Of a stretch of 64,000 bases of DNA, positions 26,786 through 35,121 are shown one piece after another. Position 1 is the first letter of the stretch. Every line of letters starts with the position of its first letter. The notes under the pieces are model-generated. The model was not told the DNA's origin. It did no database searches and worked only from the letters and a program-made list of their open reading frames with translations. Location of the stretch: positions 62,001 to 126,000 of the forward strand of contig NZ_FUXC01000001.1 of the NCBI RefSeq assembly GCF_900167025.1. The letters are read 5' to 3'. A program made the position numbers and the translations under genes. Source of the stretch: Treponema berlinense (GTDB taxonomy: Bacteria > Spirochaetota > Spirochaetia > Treponematales > Treponemataceae).

Positions 26786-27460
26786 CTACTTGTTTTCCAA
26801 GGCGATTTCTGCTTCGCTTTTGCGAAGGTATTCAGGCCCTTCAAAATCCTTGAGGGGCTCTTTTTTTTCTTCAATCATTTTTTCGGCAATATTGAAAAGA
26901 TTTATGCAGGTGTTTATTTGCGCGTCAAAATAAATAACGTCCAGAGACGGGCTGTTTTGTTTGAGTTCTTCTGCAAAGAGTTTTGCATCCGGTCCGACGC
27001 AGAGAATTTTTTTTGTTTTGTCGATTACGGAAATTACTTTTTCTATCGTCGTGTCTTCCGGCTCAAGAATTGTCTTTTTGTTTTCGTAAATTCCTGCAAA
27101 AAACTGGTCTTTTTTTGCATCGACTGTCGAAATTACAAGCCCCTCAAAATTTTCAAACGGCGAAGCGTAACATTCGAGTGTGGAAACTCCATAGACAGGC
27201 TTGTTAAACGCAAGTTCGATTGATTTTAAAGCGGCGAATGCAAGCCTCAAACCTGTAAAAGTTCCCGGACCTTTGCATAAAACCATGTAATCGAGTTCTT
27301 CTGGTTTTAAATCAACTTTTTTTAAGACAAAATCAATGGCAGGCAGGAGTTCCTGGCTTTGTTTTGGTCCTATATCCAGCGACAGTGAAGTCGTAATATC
27401 ATCATTTTTTGCGCTGACTGTCATGCAGCCAGACGCGCTGTCTATTGCTAAAGCTTTCAT
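26786..27460 (-). CDS. tsaB: tRNA threonylcarbamoyladenosine biosynthesis protein TsaB
   Basis: 224 residues from the ATG at 27460 (MKALAIDSASG), directly after GAGGAAAAA; the longer frame extends into tsaE and was rejected. TsaB is an inactive ASKHA-fold partner of TsaD in the t6A37 modification complex. Family motifs seen are ALAIDSASG, VLCKGPGTFTGLRLAFA and LECYASPF. It sits 10 bp after tsaE in the usual tsaE-tsaB order. Confidence 0.93.
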   Translation of the reverse strand: MKALAIDSASGCMTVSAKNDDITTSLSLDIGPKQSQELLPAIDFVLKKVDLKPEELDYMVLCKGPGTFTGLRLAFAALKSIELAFNKPVYGVSTLECYASPFENFEGLVISTVDAKKDQFFAGIYENKKTILEPEDTTIEKVISVIDKTKKILCVGPDAKLFAEELKQNSPSLDVIYFDAQINTCINLFNIAEKMIEEKKEPLKDFEGPEYLRKSEAEIALENK

Positions 27461-27470
27461 TTTTTCCTCA

Positions 27471-27908
27471 TTAAAAGTCGCCGTAAGGCCAGTTTTCGAG
27501 CGTAATTTTTCTTCGGCAGCCGTCGGCGCTTTCCTGCGGTTCAAGCCGGATTATTATTGTTTTTTTGGGAAGCGAATCCATGATTTTTTCTGACCATTCG
27601 ATTATGCTTACGCCGTTTCCGTAGATCAATTCTTCTGCGCCAAGATTTATAAAATCGTCAGTTCCGTTAAGGCGGTAAACGTCCATGTGGTAAAGAGGAA
27701 TTTTTCCTTCGTATTCGCTTATGAGGCAGAATGTCGGGCTTGTAATAGTATCTTCAACTCCGAGAGCGAGAGCAATTCCCTTTGTGATTGTTGTTTTTCC
27801 TGCCGCAAGAGTTCCCTGCATTGCAAGAATATCGCCTTTTTTTAATTTAGAACCTATTTTTTTCCCAAATTCAATTGTCTGCTCTGCTGAATCTGTATAA
27901 AAAGTCAT
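27471..27908 (-). CDS. tsaE: tRNA threonylcarbamoyladenosine biosynthesis ATPase TsaE
   Basis: 145 residues. P-loop ATPase that resets the TsaB-TsaD complex during t6A synthesis. The Walker A motif reads GTLAAGKTT (about residue 33), where Ala replaces the usual Gly of GxLGAGKT. Family motifs SPTFCLISEY, LYHMDVYRL and the Trp-containing IIEWSEK follow. The start overlaps the upstream 89-residue gene by 4 bp (ATGA) and tsaB follows. Confidence 0.94.
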   Translation of the reverse strand: MTFYTDSAEQTIEFGKKIGSKLKKGDILAMQGTLAAGKTTITKGIALALGVEDTITSPTFCLISEYEGKIPLYHMDVYRLNGTDDFINLGAEELIYGNGVSIIEWSEKIMDSLPKKTIIIRLEPQESADGCRRKITLENWPYGDF

Positions 27909-28174
27909 ATTGGCAATAATCCTTCGCTGTCCATTGAAAGAATTTTTTCTTTTATCGATTTTGTCACAGGCAAAACTGGATAATCAAAATTTGTGCCGTA
28001 CGGATAATTTAGCGTGATTGTTTTTCGTCCGAACGGATCAACTTCTATTGTAAAAGAAATCTGTACATCTTCCTGCTTTGAGAGAAAATCGATTTTTGCA
28101 ATTGCTGTATAATTTCGGCGGTAATAAATCAAATTATCTTCAACGCCAATAGAACTGATTTCTAAAACTTTCAT
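27905..28174 (-). CDS. Small protein of unknown function upstream of tsaE
   Basis: 89 residues, soluble, beta-rich, with no signal peptide. Sequence highlights: ISSIGVEDNLIYYRRNYTA, EVDPFGRKTITLNYPYGT and the C-terminal EKILSMDSEGLLPI. It overlaps tsaE by 4 bp, so it is probably translationally coupled with it. No family recognised; conserved linkage in other treponemes would support a role near tRNA modification or flagella. Confidence 0.6.
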   Translation of the reverse strand: MKVLEISSIGVEDNLIYYRRNYTAIAKIDFLSKQEDVQISFTIEVDPFGRKTITLNYPYGTNFDYPVLPVTKSIKEKILSMDSEGLLPI

Positions 28175-28256
28175 GTCTTTATAGAATAATCCAATCTAAT
28201 TTTACCGTCAATAACAGTATTGTTATTAAAAAATCTTATGAATTTTTTTTTGCATT

Positions 28257-29327
28257 TTAAAATGTTTCATAACCGCAGGCGAGAGCATTTATTCTGTTTA
28301 CGATATTTTTTTCGATTTTTACAAATTTTATGTGAAGAATGTATTCGTCATTTTTTGTTTTTGTGGTTCGGATTATAAAGCCTATCGCGCTGTCTTCTGT
28401 TTTTCCGTCAAGAGGAGCTGTTACTTTTAAATATTGTTCTGCCTTGATGGCAAGTTTTGTTGTTATCCTGCATCCTCCGGCAGAAATATCTAAAAGTTGT
28501 CCTTCGTGTATTTTTTCGCTTGCCTTATATTCTGTTTTGTCACCTTCAATTTCTGGCTTTACAGAAGAAAATTTACAATCTTGAAAAAGGTCAATTCGCG
28601 GAAAAGCGCGTTTTGTTCTGGAATAAATCTTATCGCTGTGGGTGCAGACAAGAAGGTCTGTGTCTTTTTTTCCCTTTTGATAGCGCACAACCCGGACTTC
28701 TATTTCGTAAGGCATTGAATCCTTGTACACAAAAATCAATTTTATTTTAGAAAGGATCGCCGGTCTGTCCTGGGCAGGAAGATCTTCCGGAAGTTGAAAA
28801 TGAAGTTCGGACTGATTTGTATCGACAAGAACTGTCAAAAAGTGAATTCCCTGAGAAGGAGTGTAATTAAAACTTGTTCCGATTGGAATTACGCGCGAAG
28901 TTTTTATGACGGCGGAAGTTTCAAACGTTTTTACTAGTTTTGCCCTGAGCGAAAAGAGAACCGATTTTGCATTTTCGTCTTCTGTATTTTTTAATGAATT
29001 GAATTCGGTTTTTAAGTATGAATTAAATGTATTTGTTTTGTTGAGAATGTAATTTATATTTGGAAGCGGATGCTCAGCGCAGATTTTAGAGAAAAGCTCT
29101 TTTTCGTCAGCCGAAAGTTTTGCGCGTTTTGAAATTTCATTTATACTTTTTTTGGAAGTAGGGCGGTCTTTGTTTTTTTCTGCGTATGAATCGGAAATTT
29201 TATATTTTTCAAGAATTTTTGAGATGCCCCAGAGAATTACAAGTATTGCTGCAACAATAAGAACAACGAGCAGAACGGAAAGAACATTTATGGAAAGCCT
29301 TGCTGCAATCGGTGATCCAGAATTCAT
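28257..29327 (-). CDS. Membrane-anchored PilZ-domain protein (c-di-GMP receptor-like)
   Basis: 356 residues. One N-terminal membrane helix (LSVLLVVLIVAAILVILW, about 14-32), a cytoplasmic YcgR-N-like region (about 95-225), then a C-terminal PilZ domain. The c-di-GMP motif RxxxR is present as RTKRAFPR and the DxSxxG motif as DISAGGCR, so ligand binding is plausible. Adjacent (1 bp) to the preceding 195-residue gene and downstream of fliD. A role in flagellar motor or motility control is inferred from position and domain. Confidence 0.85.
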   Translation of the reverse strand: MNSGSPIAARLSINVLSVLLVVLIVAAILVILWGISKILEKYKISDSYAEKNKDRPTSKKSINEISKRAKLSADEKELFSKICAEHPLPNINYILNKTNTFNSYLKTEFNSLKNTEDENAKSVLFSLRAKLVKTFETSAVIKTSRVIPIGTSFNYTPSQGIHFLTVLVDTNQSELHFQLPEDLPAQDRPAILSKIKLIFVYKDSMPYEIEVRVVRYQKGKKDTDLLVCTHSDKIYSRTKRAFPRIDLFQDCKFSSVKPEIEGDKTEYKASEKIHEGQLLDISAGGCRITTKLAIKAEQYLKVTAPLDGKTEDSAIGFIIRTTKTKNDEYILHIKFVKIEKNIVNRINALACGYETF

Positions 29328-29915
29328 TTATGCCTCCAGAGCGTCTGCCAGGCTGTCGAGTCGAGGGCTGATTTCGTATTCTGCCAAATCGCCCAAAAGG
29401 ACTGTGTCTTTTGATTCAATAGCCTGTTCAAAGTCCTTTAGAACCGGAGACAAATCTGCGAAAAATTCGACAAAAGTTTTGCCTTCGATTTTTATTTTTC
29501 CAAATTTCTGAGGAAACAAGGCGGAAAGACTTGCTGTGTGGCATATGTTGTCGATTAAATCGGCAAGCGAAGTGATTATTGAATTTGCCTCATTATCTTT
29601 TCCTGCCTGAAATTTTACCGGAATTTGTTTTAATTCTTCTGAAAGTTTGCGGCAGCTTTCTTTTTCTTCGTTAAATGAATTTTCGATTGCTTCCTGGCTT
29701 ATAATTCCAAGTTCAATTTTTGTGTCCGGACACAATGGTTTTTCGGCAGTTTTGTCAAAATCTTCTGCGCTGATATTTTTTCCGTCAACTATGATGCTTA
29801 CGGTCGTTGCGTTTGATTTTGCGCATTCTTCTTCAAAACCTCTGAGGACATCTCCGATTGTTTTTTCATTTTCGAGCTCAACATCAATTTTTGTGCCGTT
29901 TACATAAAATTCCAT
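29328..29915 (-). CDS. Unknown protein in the fliD-pilZ cluster
   Basis: 195 residues, cytoplasmic, acidic. The N-terminal 75 residues look ubiquitin-like (MEFYVNGTKIDVELENEKTI..., an extended hydrophobic/charged alternation) and the remainder is helical (EESCRKLSEELKQIPVKF, ADLIDNICHTASLSALFP). It lies between fliD and the PilZ gene and abuts the latter, which suggests a flagellar accessory role. I do not recognise a family; treponemes keep a gene of this kind beside fliD. Confidence 0.65.
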   Translation of the reverse strand: MEFYVNGTKIDVELENEKTIGDVLRGFEEECAKSNATTVSIIVDGKNISAEDFDKTAEKPLCPDTKIELGIISQEAIENSFNEEKESCRKLSEELKQIPVKFQAGKDNEANSIITSLADLIDNICHTASLSALFPQKFGKIKIEGKTFVEFFADLSPVLKDFEQAIESKDTVLLGDLAEYEISPRLDSLADALEA

Positions 29916-29973
29916 AAAATATTCCTGTTCCTGTAAGTTGTAAAAATTCAGATTTTAGCTTAGTTATATTTTA

Positions 29974-32049
29974 CTATTGTTTTCCATTGTTTGCAAAGTT
30001 TGAGATTGTATTTGACTGTGCGTTCAGACTGTTTAAGGTTCCTTCCATCTGTCCGTATTTTGACCTCAATTGCGCTTCTTTGTTGTCTATCTGCCGTTCA
30101 AGGGTTGCAATTTTTGTTTCGGAAGATTTAATCCTTGTTTTGAGAGTTGCGTTTTTATTTGCGATTATTCCGCCGCTTTGAACCCAGGAACCGAGCTGCC
30201 TGTCGAGTTGATATGCAATTCCCGTATCAACGATTAAATCGCCGTCAGAATCGTATCCAAAAATATTTTTTATCTGATCGAGGTCGTTTTCCAGAGCCTT
30301 GTCCAGCTGTTTTTCGTTTATTTCAAGGTAACCGCGGAGCTGGCTTGCAGAATATCCTCCTGAAGAACCTGTTGCCCTTGTCGAAATTCCAAGCTGATTG
30401 AGCATTGTGATTGTCGCATTTTCTGACCAGCGGTAGCTTCCCGAGACTATTGACTGCAGGGAACTTTTTCCGGAACGCAGGGAGCTGTCTCCAAAAAACA
30501 TTCCGAGCCTTTTTTGAGCGCTTTCCTGTTCATCGCTCGAAAGATAATCTAGTTCAGAAATAATTTCCGGCTTGTTTTCGCTCAAAATGTTCATTTCTGC
30601 CAAAACCTGATTGTAAGTTCCTACAAATTGAATTAGAGCGTCTTTTGCAGATTCTTTGTCCGGTTTTATGTCGATTGTTGCGGTTTTTTCAGTTGAATTA
30701 AATACATTCAGCGTTACATGAGGAATTACATCGTCTATTTTGTTTGTCGGACGGTTTACCGTAATTCCTTCGTACTTGATTATTGCATCTCCGGCAGTTG
30801 AAACCGGATGCACAGCTTCGTAACCCAAATCTTTTTTAGAGTCATAAACTGTAAATTTTGAAACAGCAGCCGCTTCTCCCGTATTTCTGTTTCGTATAAC
30901 AATGCTCTGAATGTCCGGATAATTTTTTAAATCAACCTGAACTGTTTTTTCGCCGGTTTCTTCGTCAACAGCAAGGCTTGCGGTTTTAATCTGAGTTTCC
31001 TTTCCGTCGGCAGTGCGTGCATAAAAATCTGTTTCGCCGGTAATTGGCGTAAGCAGGGTAGGAGGCACTGGCGGAAGTTCAACTTGTGTCTTGTCGTTAA
31101 AAACAGTCACGTCTTCGTAAGTAACTTTGCCTGCTTCCTGAAGTTCCGGCCGGGTTGTGCGGATAAGGTTTAATTCGTCGGTTATATCCTGGGTTTCAAA
31201 AGTTGAATAAGTGAATTCAATTCTATTGTTCGGGTTTTCAAGAATTTCGTCATTAAGCTGAAGTTCAAGTCCGGATCGCGGTGGGAGAATGTAGCGGTTT
31301 TCTTCCGAATCCCATTCAACTTCTTTGCTTGTAATTTCCGGCATCCCAGACTGTTCTACCGCAGGAACAGGAAATTCGTCCTGAGGTGAATAAAAATCTT
31401 CCAAAGACGTTCCGATTTCCTGAAAGTCAGCCTTTGTTTTTGCAATGATTCCGTGTTTCAGGGCGAATGAAAGCGCATCATCCTTAAAAATTAAAGTATT
31501 TTCGTCACCAGTTTTTAATGATTCAAGTAAAAGCGACTGTTTGTTGTTTGAAACTCCGACAATGCTTGCTTTTATTGTGTTTGATCCGCGTTTGTTGAGA
31601 GAATTTACAAATTCCGAAACTTTTCCGCCTTTCCAGTTAAAAGAAATCGTTTTGTCTGCAACTTGAAAACTGTATTTTCCTTTTGGAATTGAAAAATCTT
31701 TGTCTAGCTCTTCCGAAAGAAATCTGTCTGCTGTAGCTGGTTTTACAACGTCAATTTTAATTTGGCCGTAGGCTGCTTCTCGTCCGGGAGTTGCTGTGAT
31801 TGCGTTTTCGTCAGTCGAAGTCGAAATTTTATTGTTGAAAGGATTATCAAATGAGTAAAGAGTTTTTGTATTTGTGCGAAGAGCCGTCATTTTCTGGCTC
31901 ATTCCGTTCCAGGCATTTTGCTGTTCTTTGTACCTGTCGAGCGACTCCTGCTCCCTTGTAAGCGGAAGCCGCTCCTTTTTTATCAATGCTTCAATAAAAT
32001 CGTTAGTCTTATATTTGTCACTGACTCCAGGTATTGATATATCAGCCAT
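29974..32049 (-). CDS. fliD: Flagellar filament cap protein FliD
   Basis: 691 residues, hook-associated protein 2. The N-terminal D0 region contains ISIPGVSDKYKTNDFIEALIKKERLPLTREQESLDRYKEQQNAWNGMSQKM (landmarks PGVSDKYKT and LDRYKEQQNAW), typical of FliD. The C-terminal region has ISTRATGSSGGYSASQLRGYLEI and a long coiled coil with TLERQIDNKEAQLRSKYGQMEGTLNSLNAQSN. Longer than E. coli FliD (468) owing to central beta-rich insertions. Located 39 bp after flaG and co-oriented with both flagellin genes. Confidence 0.93.
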   Translation of the reverse strand: MADISIPGVSDKYKTNDFIEALIKKERLPLTREQESLDRYKEQQNAWNGMSQKMTALRTNTKTLYSFDNPFNNKISTSTDENAITATPGREAAYGQIKIDVVKPATADRFLSEELDKDFSIPKGKYSFQVADKTISFNWKGGKVSEFVNSLNKRGSNTIKASIVGVSNNKQSLLLESLKTGDENTLIFKDDALSFALKHGIIAKTKADFQEIGTSLEDFYSPQDEFPVPAVEQSGMPEITSKEVEWDSEENRYILPPRSGLELQLNDEILENPNNRIEFTYSTFETQDITDELNLIRTTRPELQEAGKVTYEDVTVFNDKTQVELPPVPPTLLTPITGETDFYARTADGKETQIKTASLAVDEETGEKTVQVDLKNYPDIQSIVIRNRNTGEAAAVSKFTVYDSKKDLGYEAVHPVSTAGDAIIKYEGITVNRPTNKIDDVIPHVTLNVFNSTEKTATIDIKPDKESAKDALIQFVGTYNQVLAEMNILSENKPEIISELDYLSSDEQESAQKRLGMFFGDSSLRSGKSSLQSIVSGSYRWSENATITMLNQLGISTRATGSSGGYSASQLRGYLEINEKQLDKALENDLDQIKNIFGYDSDGDLIVDTGIAYQLDRQLGSWVQSGGIIANKNATLKTRIKSSETKIATLERQIDNKEAQLRSKYGQMEGTLNSLNAQSNTISNFANNGKQ

Positions 32050-32088
32050 GTTGTAATCCCGTAAATTATGTTAATGCAAGAAAATGAA

Positions 32089-32463
32089 TTAAATCATTTC
32101 GTCAAACAATACTCCGATTGCTTTCCGTATTCTTACTTTTAACTTTTGAATGTCTTCGGAAGGAATTTGTTTTATGACTTTATCAGTTTTTGAGTCAACG
32201 ACGGTAACAACGACTTGATTTAGTTCCTTGTTTACCGAAAATTGTACTTTTCTACCCGAAACAACATCCGATAGTTTTTGTAATTGACGGACATCTTCCT
32301 GTAATTGGGCATTTTTGTCGGAAATATTTTGAACCACTTGTGCAGCATCTGCCATAGGCATCTTTACTTCCGGTCGTTGCGAAGTTTTAGATGCAGAAGC
32401 ATTTGCGGAGTTTGCTAATATGCGGCCATCCATTGCCGGCTGCCCTATTGAACTTATTGTCAT
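32089..32463 (-). CDS. flaG: FlaG family protein
   Basis: 124 residues from the ATG at 32463 (MTISSIGQPAMDG), preceded by AGGAGG; the longer frame starts inside a hairpin. The C-terminal half is the FlaG domain: VQFSVNKELNQVVVTVVDSKTDKVIKQIPSEDIQKLKVRIRK (landmarks VVTVVDSKT and IKQIPSEDI). FlaG influences filament length in other bacteria. It stands between flaB and fliD, the usual arrangement. Confidence 0.9.
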   Translation of the reverse strand: MTISSIGQPAMDGRILANSANASASKTSQRPEVKMPMADAAQVVQNISDKNAQLQEDVRQLQKLSDVVSGRKVQFSVNKELNQVVVTVVDSKTDKVIKQIPSEDIQKLKVRIRKAIGVLFDEMI

Positions 32464-32485
32464 GGGGCTTTCCTCCTGAAAAATG

Positions 32486-32517
32486 AAAGAAGAAGGAGGG
32501 CGCACCCCTTCTTCTTT
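32486..32517 (-). terminator. Strong hairpin between flaB and flaG
   Basis: Perfect 11-bp stem AAAGAAGAAGG/CCTTCTTCTTT with a GC-rich loop, followed on the minus strand by CATTTTTC. It likely terminates or processes most flaB transcripts, leaving flaG-fliD at lower level. Confidence 0.65.
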
Positions 32518-32577
32518 ACGCTTTTATTCTAAAAAAGATAACATCCAGGAATCTCTTAAATAATAAAAGCGATTTTG

Positions 32578-33432
32578 CTATCTGAGCAATGCAAGTACGT
32601 TCTGTGACTGGCTGTTTGCCTGTGCGAGCATTGCTGTACCAGCCTGTGAAAGAATCTGGTTTTTTGTATACTCAACCATTTCAGAAGCCATGTCTGTATC
32701 ACGGATGCGTGATTCAGCAGCCTGAAGGTTTTCAGCAGCTACGCCAATACCGTTAGAAGCCATTTCAAAGCGGTTCTGGTATGCACCGAGATCTGCACGC
32801 TGTTTTGAAACTGTCAAAAGCGCGTTGTCGATTGATGCGATTGCCATGTTAGCCTTGTCTGGTGAATCGATTCCAATCTGTTCATCAGATCCCTGAGCTC
32901 CTTTAAGTCCAAGAGCTTCGGCTGTCATAGTGCCGATGTATACACGAGCGTTCTGGTCAACATTTGCACCGATCTGGAACTGCATAACGCGTCCTGATAC
33001 TGAATCTGAAGCGAATGCACCTGTAAGAGTATTCATTCCGTTGAACTGAGCCTGAGAAGCGATACGATCTACTTCTGCAACGAGCTGAGATACTTCAACC
33101 TGAATCTGCATACGGTCTTCATCGCTGTAGATGCCGTTTGATGACTGAACTGCGAGTTCACGAATTCTCTGAAGAATGTCTGTAGTTTCCTGCAAATATC
33201 CTTCTGTAGACTGAATGAAAGAAACACCATTCTGAATGTTTCTGTTAGCCTGATTCAATCCACGAATCTGACTGCGCATCTTTTCAGATACTGCAAGTCC
33301 TGAAGCGTCATCGCCAGCTTTGTTAATACGCTGACCTGAACTGAGTTTTTCGATGTTTGCCTGCAACTGTTCGTTAGAAACTCCCAGTGTACGATTTGAG
33401 TACATCGAACTCATATTGTGATTAATAACCAT
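32578..33432 (-). CDS. flaB: Flagellin (periplasmic filament core, FlaB type)
   Basis: 284 residues from the ATG at 33432 ([17 protein letters not shown]), with GGAGG upstream; the in-frame extension to 33471 lacks a ribosome-binding site. Both conserved flagellin ends are present: N-terminal [32 protein letters not shown] and C-terminal [28 protein letters not shown]...[10 protein letters not shown] (landmarks [24 protein letters not shown]). There is no signal peptide, as expected for export by the flagellar type III apparatus. About three-quarters identical by eye to the second flagellin at 33.9-34.7 kb. Confidence 0.96.
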   Translation of the reverse strand: MVINHNMSSMYSNRTLGVSNEQLQANIEKLSSGQRINKAGDDASGLAVSEKMRSQIRGLNQANRNIQNGVSFIQSTEGYLQETTDILQRIRELAVQSSNGIYSDEDRMQIQVEVSQLVAEVDRIASQAQFNGMNTLTGAFASDSVSGRVMQFQIGANVDQNARVYIGTMTAEALGLKGAQGSDEQIGIDSPDKANMAIASIDNALLTVSKQRADLGAYQNRFEMASNGIGVAAENLQAAESRIRDTDMASEMVEYTKNQILSQAGTAMLAQANSQSQNVLALLR

Positions 33433-33824
33433 AATTTGTGCCCTCCATGCAAAAAAAACATACGACTTCATGCCGTAAGTCCTGCCATTGTGCGGTTTGC
33501 AGTCGGTTTTGCGCCCCCTTCTGCAATTTTAGCCCATCAGCAGGAACTGTTATTCGTATTCTGAATAAAAATACTAATAACCGTCCATACTGTCACAATG
33601 TCATGGAAAGCTGTTTTCAAAGATCAGTGGCATTCCTAAAAAAAATGCCCGGTTTTCAGACAAAACTGCAATAAAATTACATTTTTTGTTCTGACAAACT
33701 CTATAAATAAGATTATAGCAAAAAAATCTGCTAAATCAAATTCTAAAGTTAGATTTTTAGTGTTTTTTTGTGGAAAAATAAAAAGAGTAGAGCAAAAACA
33801 CCGCAAAATTTGCCAGAAATTCAA

Positions 33825-33845
33825 AAATGATTTTAAAATCATAGA
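33825..33845 (-). terminator. Weak AT-rich terminator-like hairpin after the upstream flagellin gene
   Basis: ATGATTTTAAAATCAT palindrome followed by TTTTTG on the minus strand, about 30 bp after the stop of the upstream flagellin. The stem is AT-only, so efficiency is doubtful. The rest of the 440-bp inter-flagellin gap (33433-33873) holds no credible gene. Confidence 0.4.
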
Positions 33846-33873
33846 TGGATTTCTGACAAATTACTATACAGCA

Positions 33874-34734
33874 CTATCTAAGCAAAGACAATACATTCTG
33901 TGATTGTGAATTTGCCTGAGCAAGCATTGCTGTTCCAGCCTGTGTGAGTACCTGGTTCTTGGTGAATTCAACCATCTGCGAAGCCATGTCTGTGTCACGG
34001 ATGCGTGATTCAGAAGCCTGCATGTTTTCGGCTGAAATATCAAGTCCGCGAACTGCATATTCCATGCGGTTCTGGTAACCACCGAGATCGGCGCGCTGCT
34101 TGTTAATCTTTTTAAGAGCTTCGTCGATAGTTCCGATTGCGCGGTTGGCCATATCAGGAGATGCCAAACTCATTGGAGTTTCAGTACCGATTTCGCGGAT
34201 ACCGAGAGCTTCCGATGTCATTGTTCCGATGAATACCTGCATACGCTGATCCATGTTTGCTCCAATGTGGAACCACATAGAACCTGTAACAGTGTTTTCA
34301 CCTGTAGACTGTGCAAAACGTCCTGTGAGCATGTTCATACCGTTGAACTGTGCTGTAGATGCAATGCGGTCTACTTCTGCAACGAGCTGAGAAACTTCAA
34401 CCTGGATCTGCATGCGGTCTTCGTCGCTGTAGATACCGTTTGATGACTGAACTGCGAGTTCGCGGATACGCTGCATGATGTCTGTTGTTTCCTGCAGATA
34501 ACCTTCTGTAACCTGAATGAAACTGATACCATTCTGTGCGTTCTGAGAAGCCTGGTTCAATCCACGGATCTGGCTGCGCATTTTTTCAGATACTGCAAGT
34601 CCAGAAGCGTCATCACCAGCGCGATTGATTCTTTCGCCTGATGAAAGCTTTTCCATGTCTTTTTGAAGACCCTGGTTAGTTACTCCTAACTGTCTGTTTG
34701 AATACAGAGCTGACATGTTGTGGTTAATGACCAT
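33874..34734 (-). CDS. flaB: Flagellin (periplasmic filament core, FlaB type), second copy
   Basis: 286 residues from the ATG at 34734 ([17 protein letters not shown]), with GGAGG spaced correctly. Same conserved blocks as its neighbour: [29 protein letters not shown] and [23 protein letters not shown] (landmarks). The central part differs most. Transcribed from a clear sigma-28 promoter 160 bp upstream with a structured leader. It is a tandem paralogue of the 32.6-33.4 kb flagellin; treponemal filaments contain several FlaB subunits. Confidence 0.96.
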   Translation of the reverse strand: MVINHNMSALYSNRQLGVTNQGLQKDMEKLSSGERINRAGDDASGLAVSEKMRSQIRGLNQASQNAQNGISFIQVTEGYLQETTDIMQRIRELAVQSSNGIYSDEDRMQIQVEVSQLVAEVDRIASTAQFNGMNMLTGRFAQSTGENTVTGSMWFHIGANMDQRMQVFIGTMTSEALGIREIGTETPMSLASPDMANRAIGTIDEALKKINKQRADLGGYQNRMEYAVRGLDISAENMQASESRIRDTDMASQMVEFTKNQVLTQAGTAMLAQANSQSQNVLSLLR

Positions 34735-34757
34735 AATTTTTTCCTCCATGGAAAATT
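34735..34757 (-). promoter_or_regulatory. Shine-Dalgarno hairpin in the flaB leader (candidate CsrA site 1)
   Basis: AATTTTCC pairs with GGAAAAAATT around the loop ATGGA, so the Shine-Dalgarno GGAGGA is partly in the stem and GGA is in the loop. This matches the arrangement of CsrA site BS1 in the B. subtilis hag leader. Inference from structure. Confidence 0.45.
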
Positions 34758-34762
34758 GTCAA

Positions 34763-34780
34763 TCCAAAATCCTTTTTGGA
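34763..34780 (-). promoter_or_regulatory. Hairpin with AGGA loop in the flaB leader (candidate CsrA site 2)
   Basis: Perfect 7-bp stem TCCAAAA/TTTTGGA with the tetraloop AGGA, 29 nt upstream of the start codon. GGA in a hairpin loop is the preferred CsrA target, and csrA-fliW lie in the same window. Confidence 0.5.
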
Positions 34781-34785
34781 CTGTT

Positions 34786-34835
34786 TGTAAAAGGAAACTT
34801 CTGCATTTACAAGGCCACATCCATTTCCTTTTACA
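34786..34835 (-). promoter_or_regulatory. 12-bp inverted repeat in the flaB leader
   Basis: TGTAAAAGGAAA and TTTCCTTTTACA pair perfectly around a 26-nt loop that contains ATGGAT. Lies between the sigma-28 promoter and the two candidate CsrA hairpins, so it is part of the leader RNA. Function unknown. Confidence 0.5.
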
Positions 34836-34894
34836 TTGACTTGTTTGGACAGTTGTTTCATCGAAACATTTCTACCCATAACTTGTCTTTATTC

Positions 34895-34922
34895 TTATCG
34901 GCATTGGAAATAAATATCTTTA
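34895..34922 (-). promoter_or_regulatory. Sigma-28 (FliA) promoter of flaB
   Basis: TAAA, 16-bp spacer, then GCCGATAA on the minus strand; the -10 box is an exact match to the flagellar consensus. Predicted transcription start near 34,888 gives a leader of about 150 nt. Confidence 0.75.
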
Positions 34923-35041
34923 ATAAAAAATTGAATTTTTTTGAACTTTTTGAAAAAAATGGCTGAGTGGGGAAGTGCGGATTTTGCGTTTAGTCAGACT
35001 GCAAAATTTTCCGGCATAAAATTGTCATTTATACTGTGTGC

Positions 35042-35080
35042 AAAAAAAAACACGGTCTGCCAGTTTTTTATGACAGACCG
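35042..35080 (-). terminator. Rho-independent terminator of rdgB
   Basis: Stem CGGTCTG/CAGACCG extended inward with one mismatch, followed on the minus strand by nine U. Confidence 0.8.
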
Positions 35081-35121
35081 CGCATTGTAGTGTAAGCCAA
35101 AATGCAATAAAAAAATGAGTC

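Noticed and set aside
33433-33600. Sigma-28 promoter for the downstream flagellin gene
   Set aside because: A TAAA is present but the distance to the nearest CCGA-like box is too long; a GTGACA-N17-TATTTT sigma-70-like pair is possible but weak.
33636-33842. 68-residue hydrophobic open frame between the flagellin genes
   Set aside because: No ribosome-binding site, low-complexity AT-rich sequence, and it overlaps the terminator-like hairpin.
34715-34966. Plus-strand open frame over the flaB leader
   Set aside because: It covers the sigma-28 promoter and leader hairpins on the other strand and has no ribosome-binding site.
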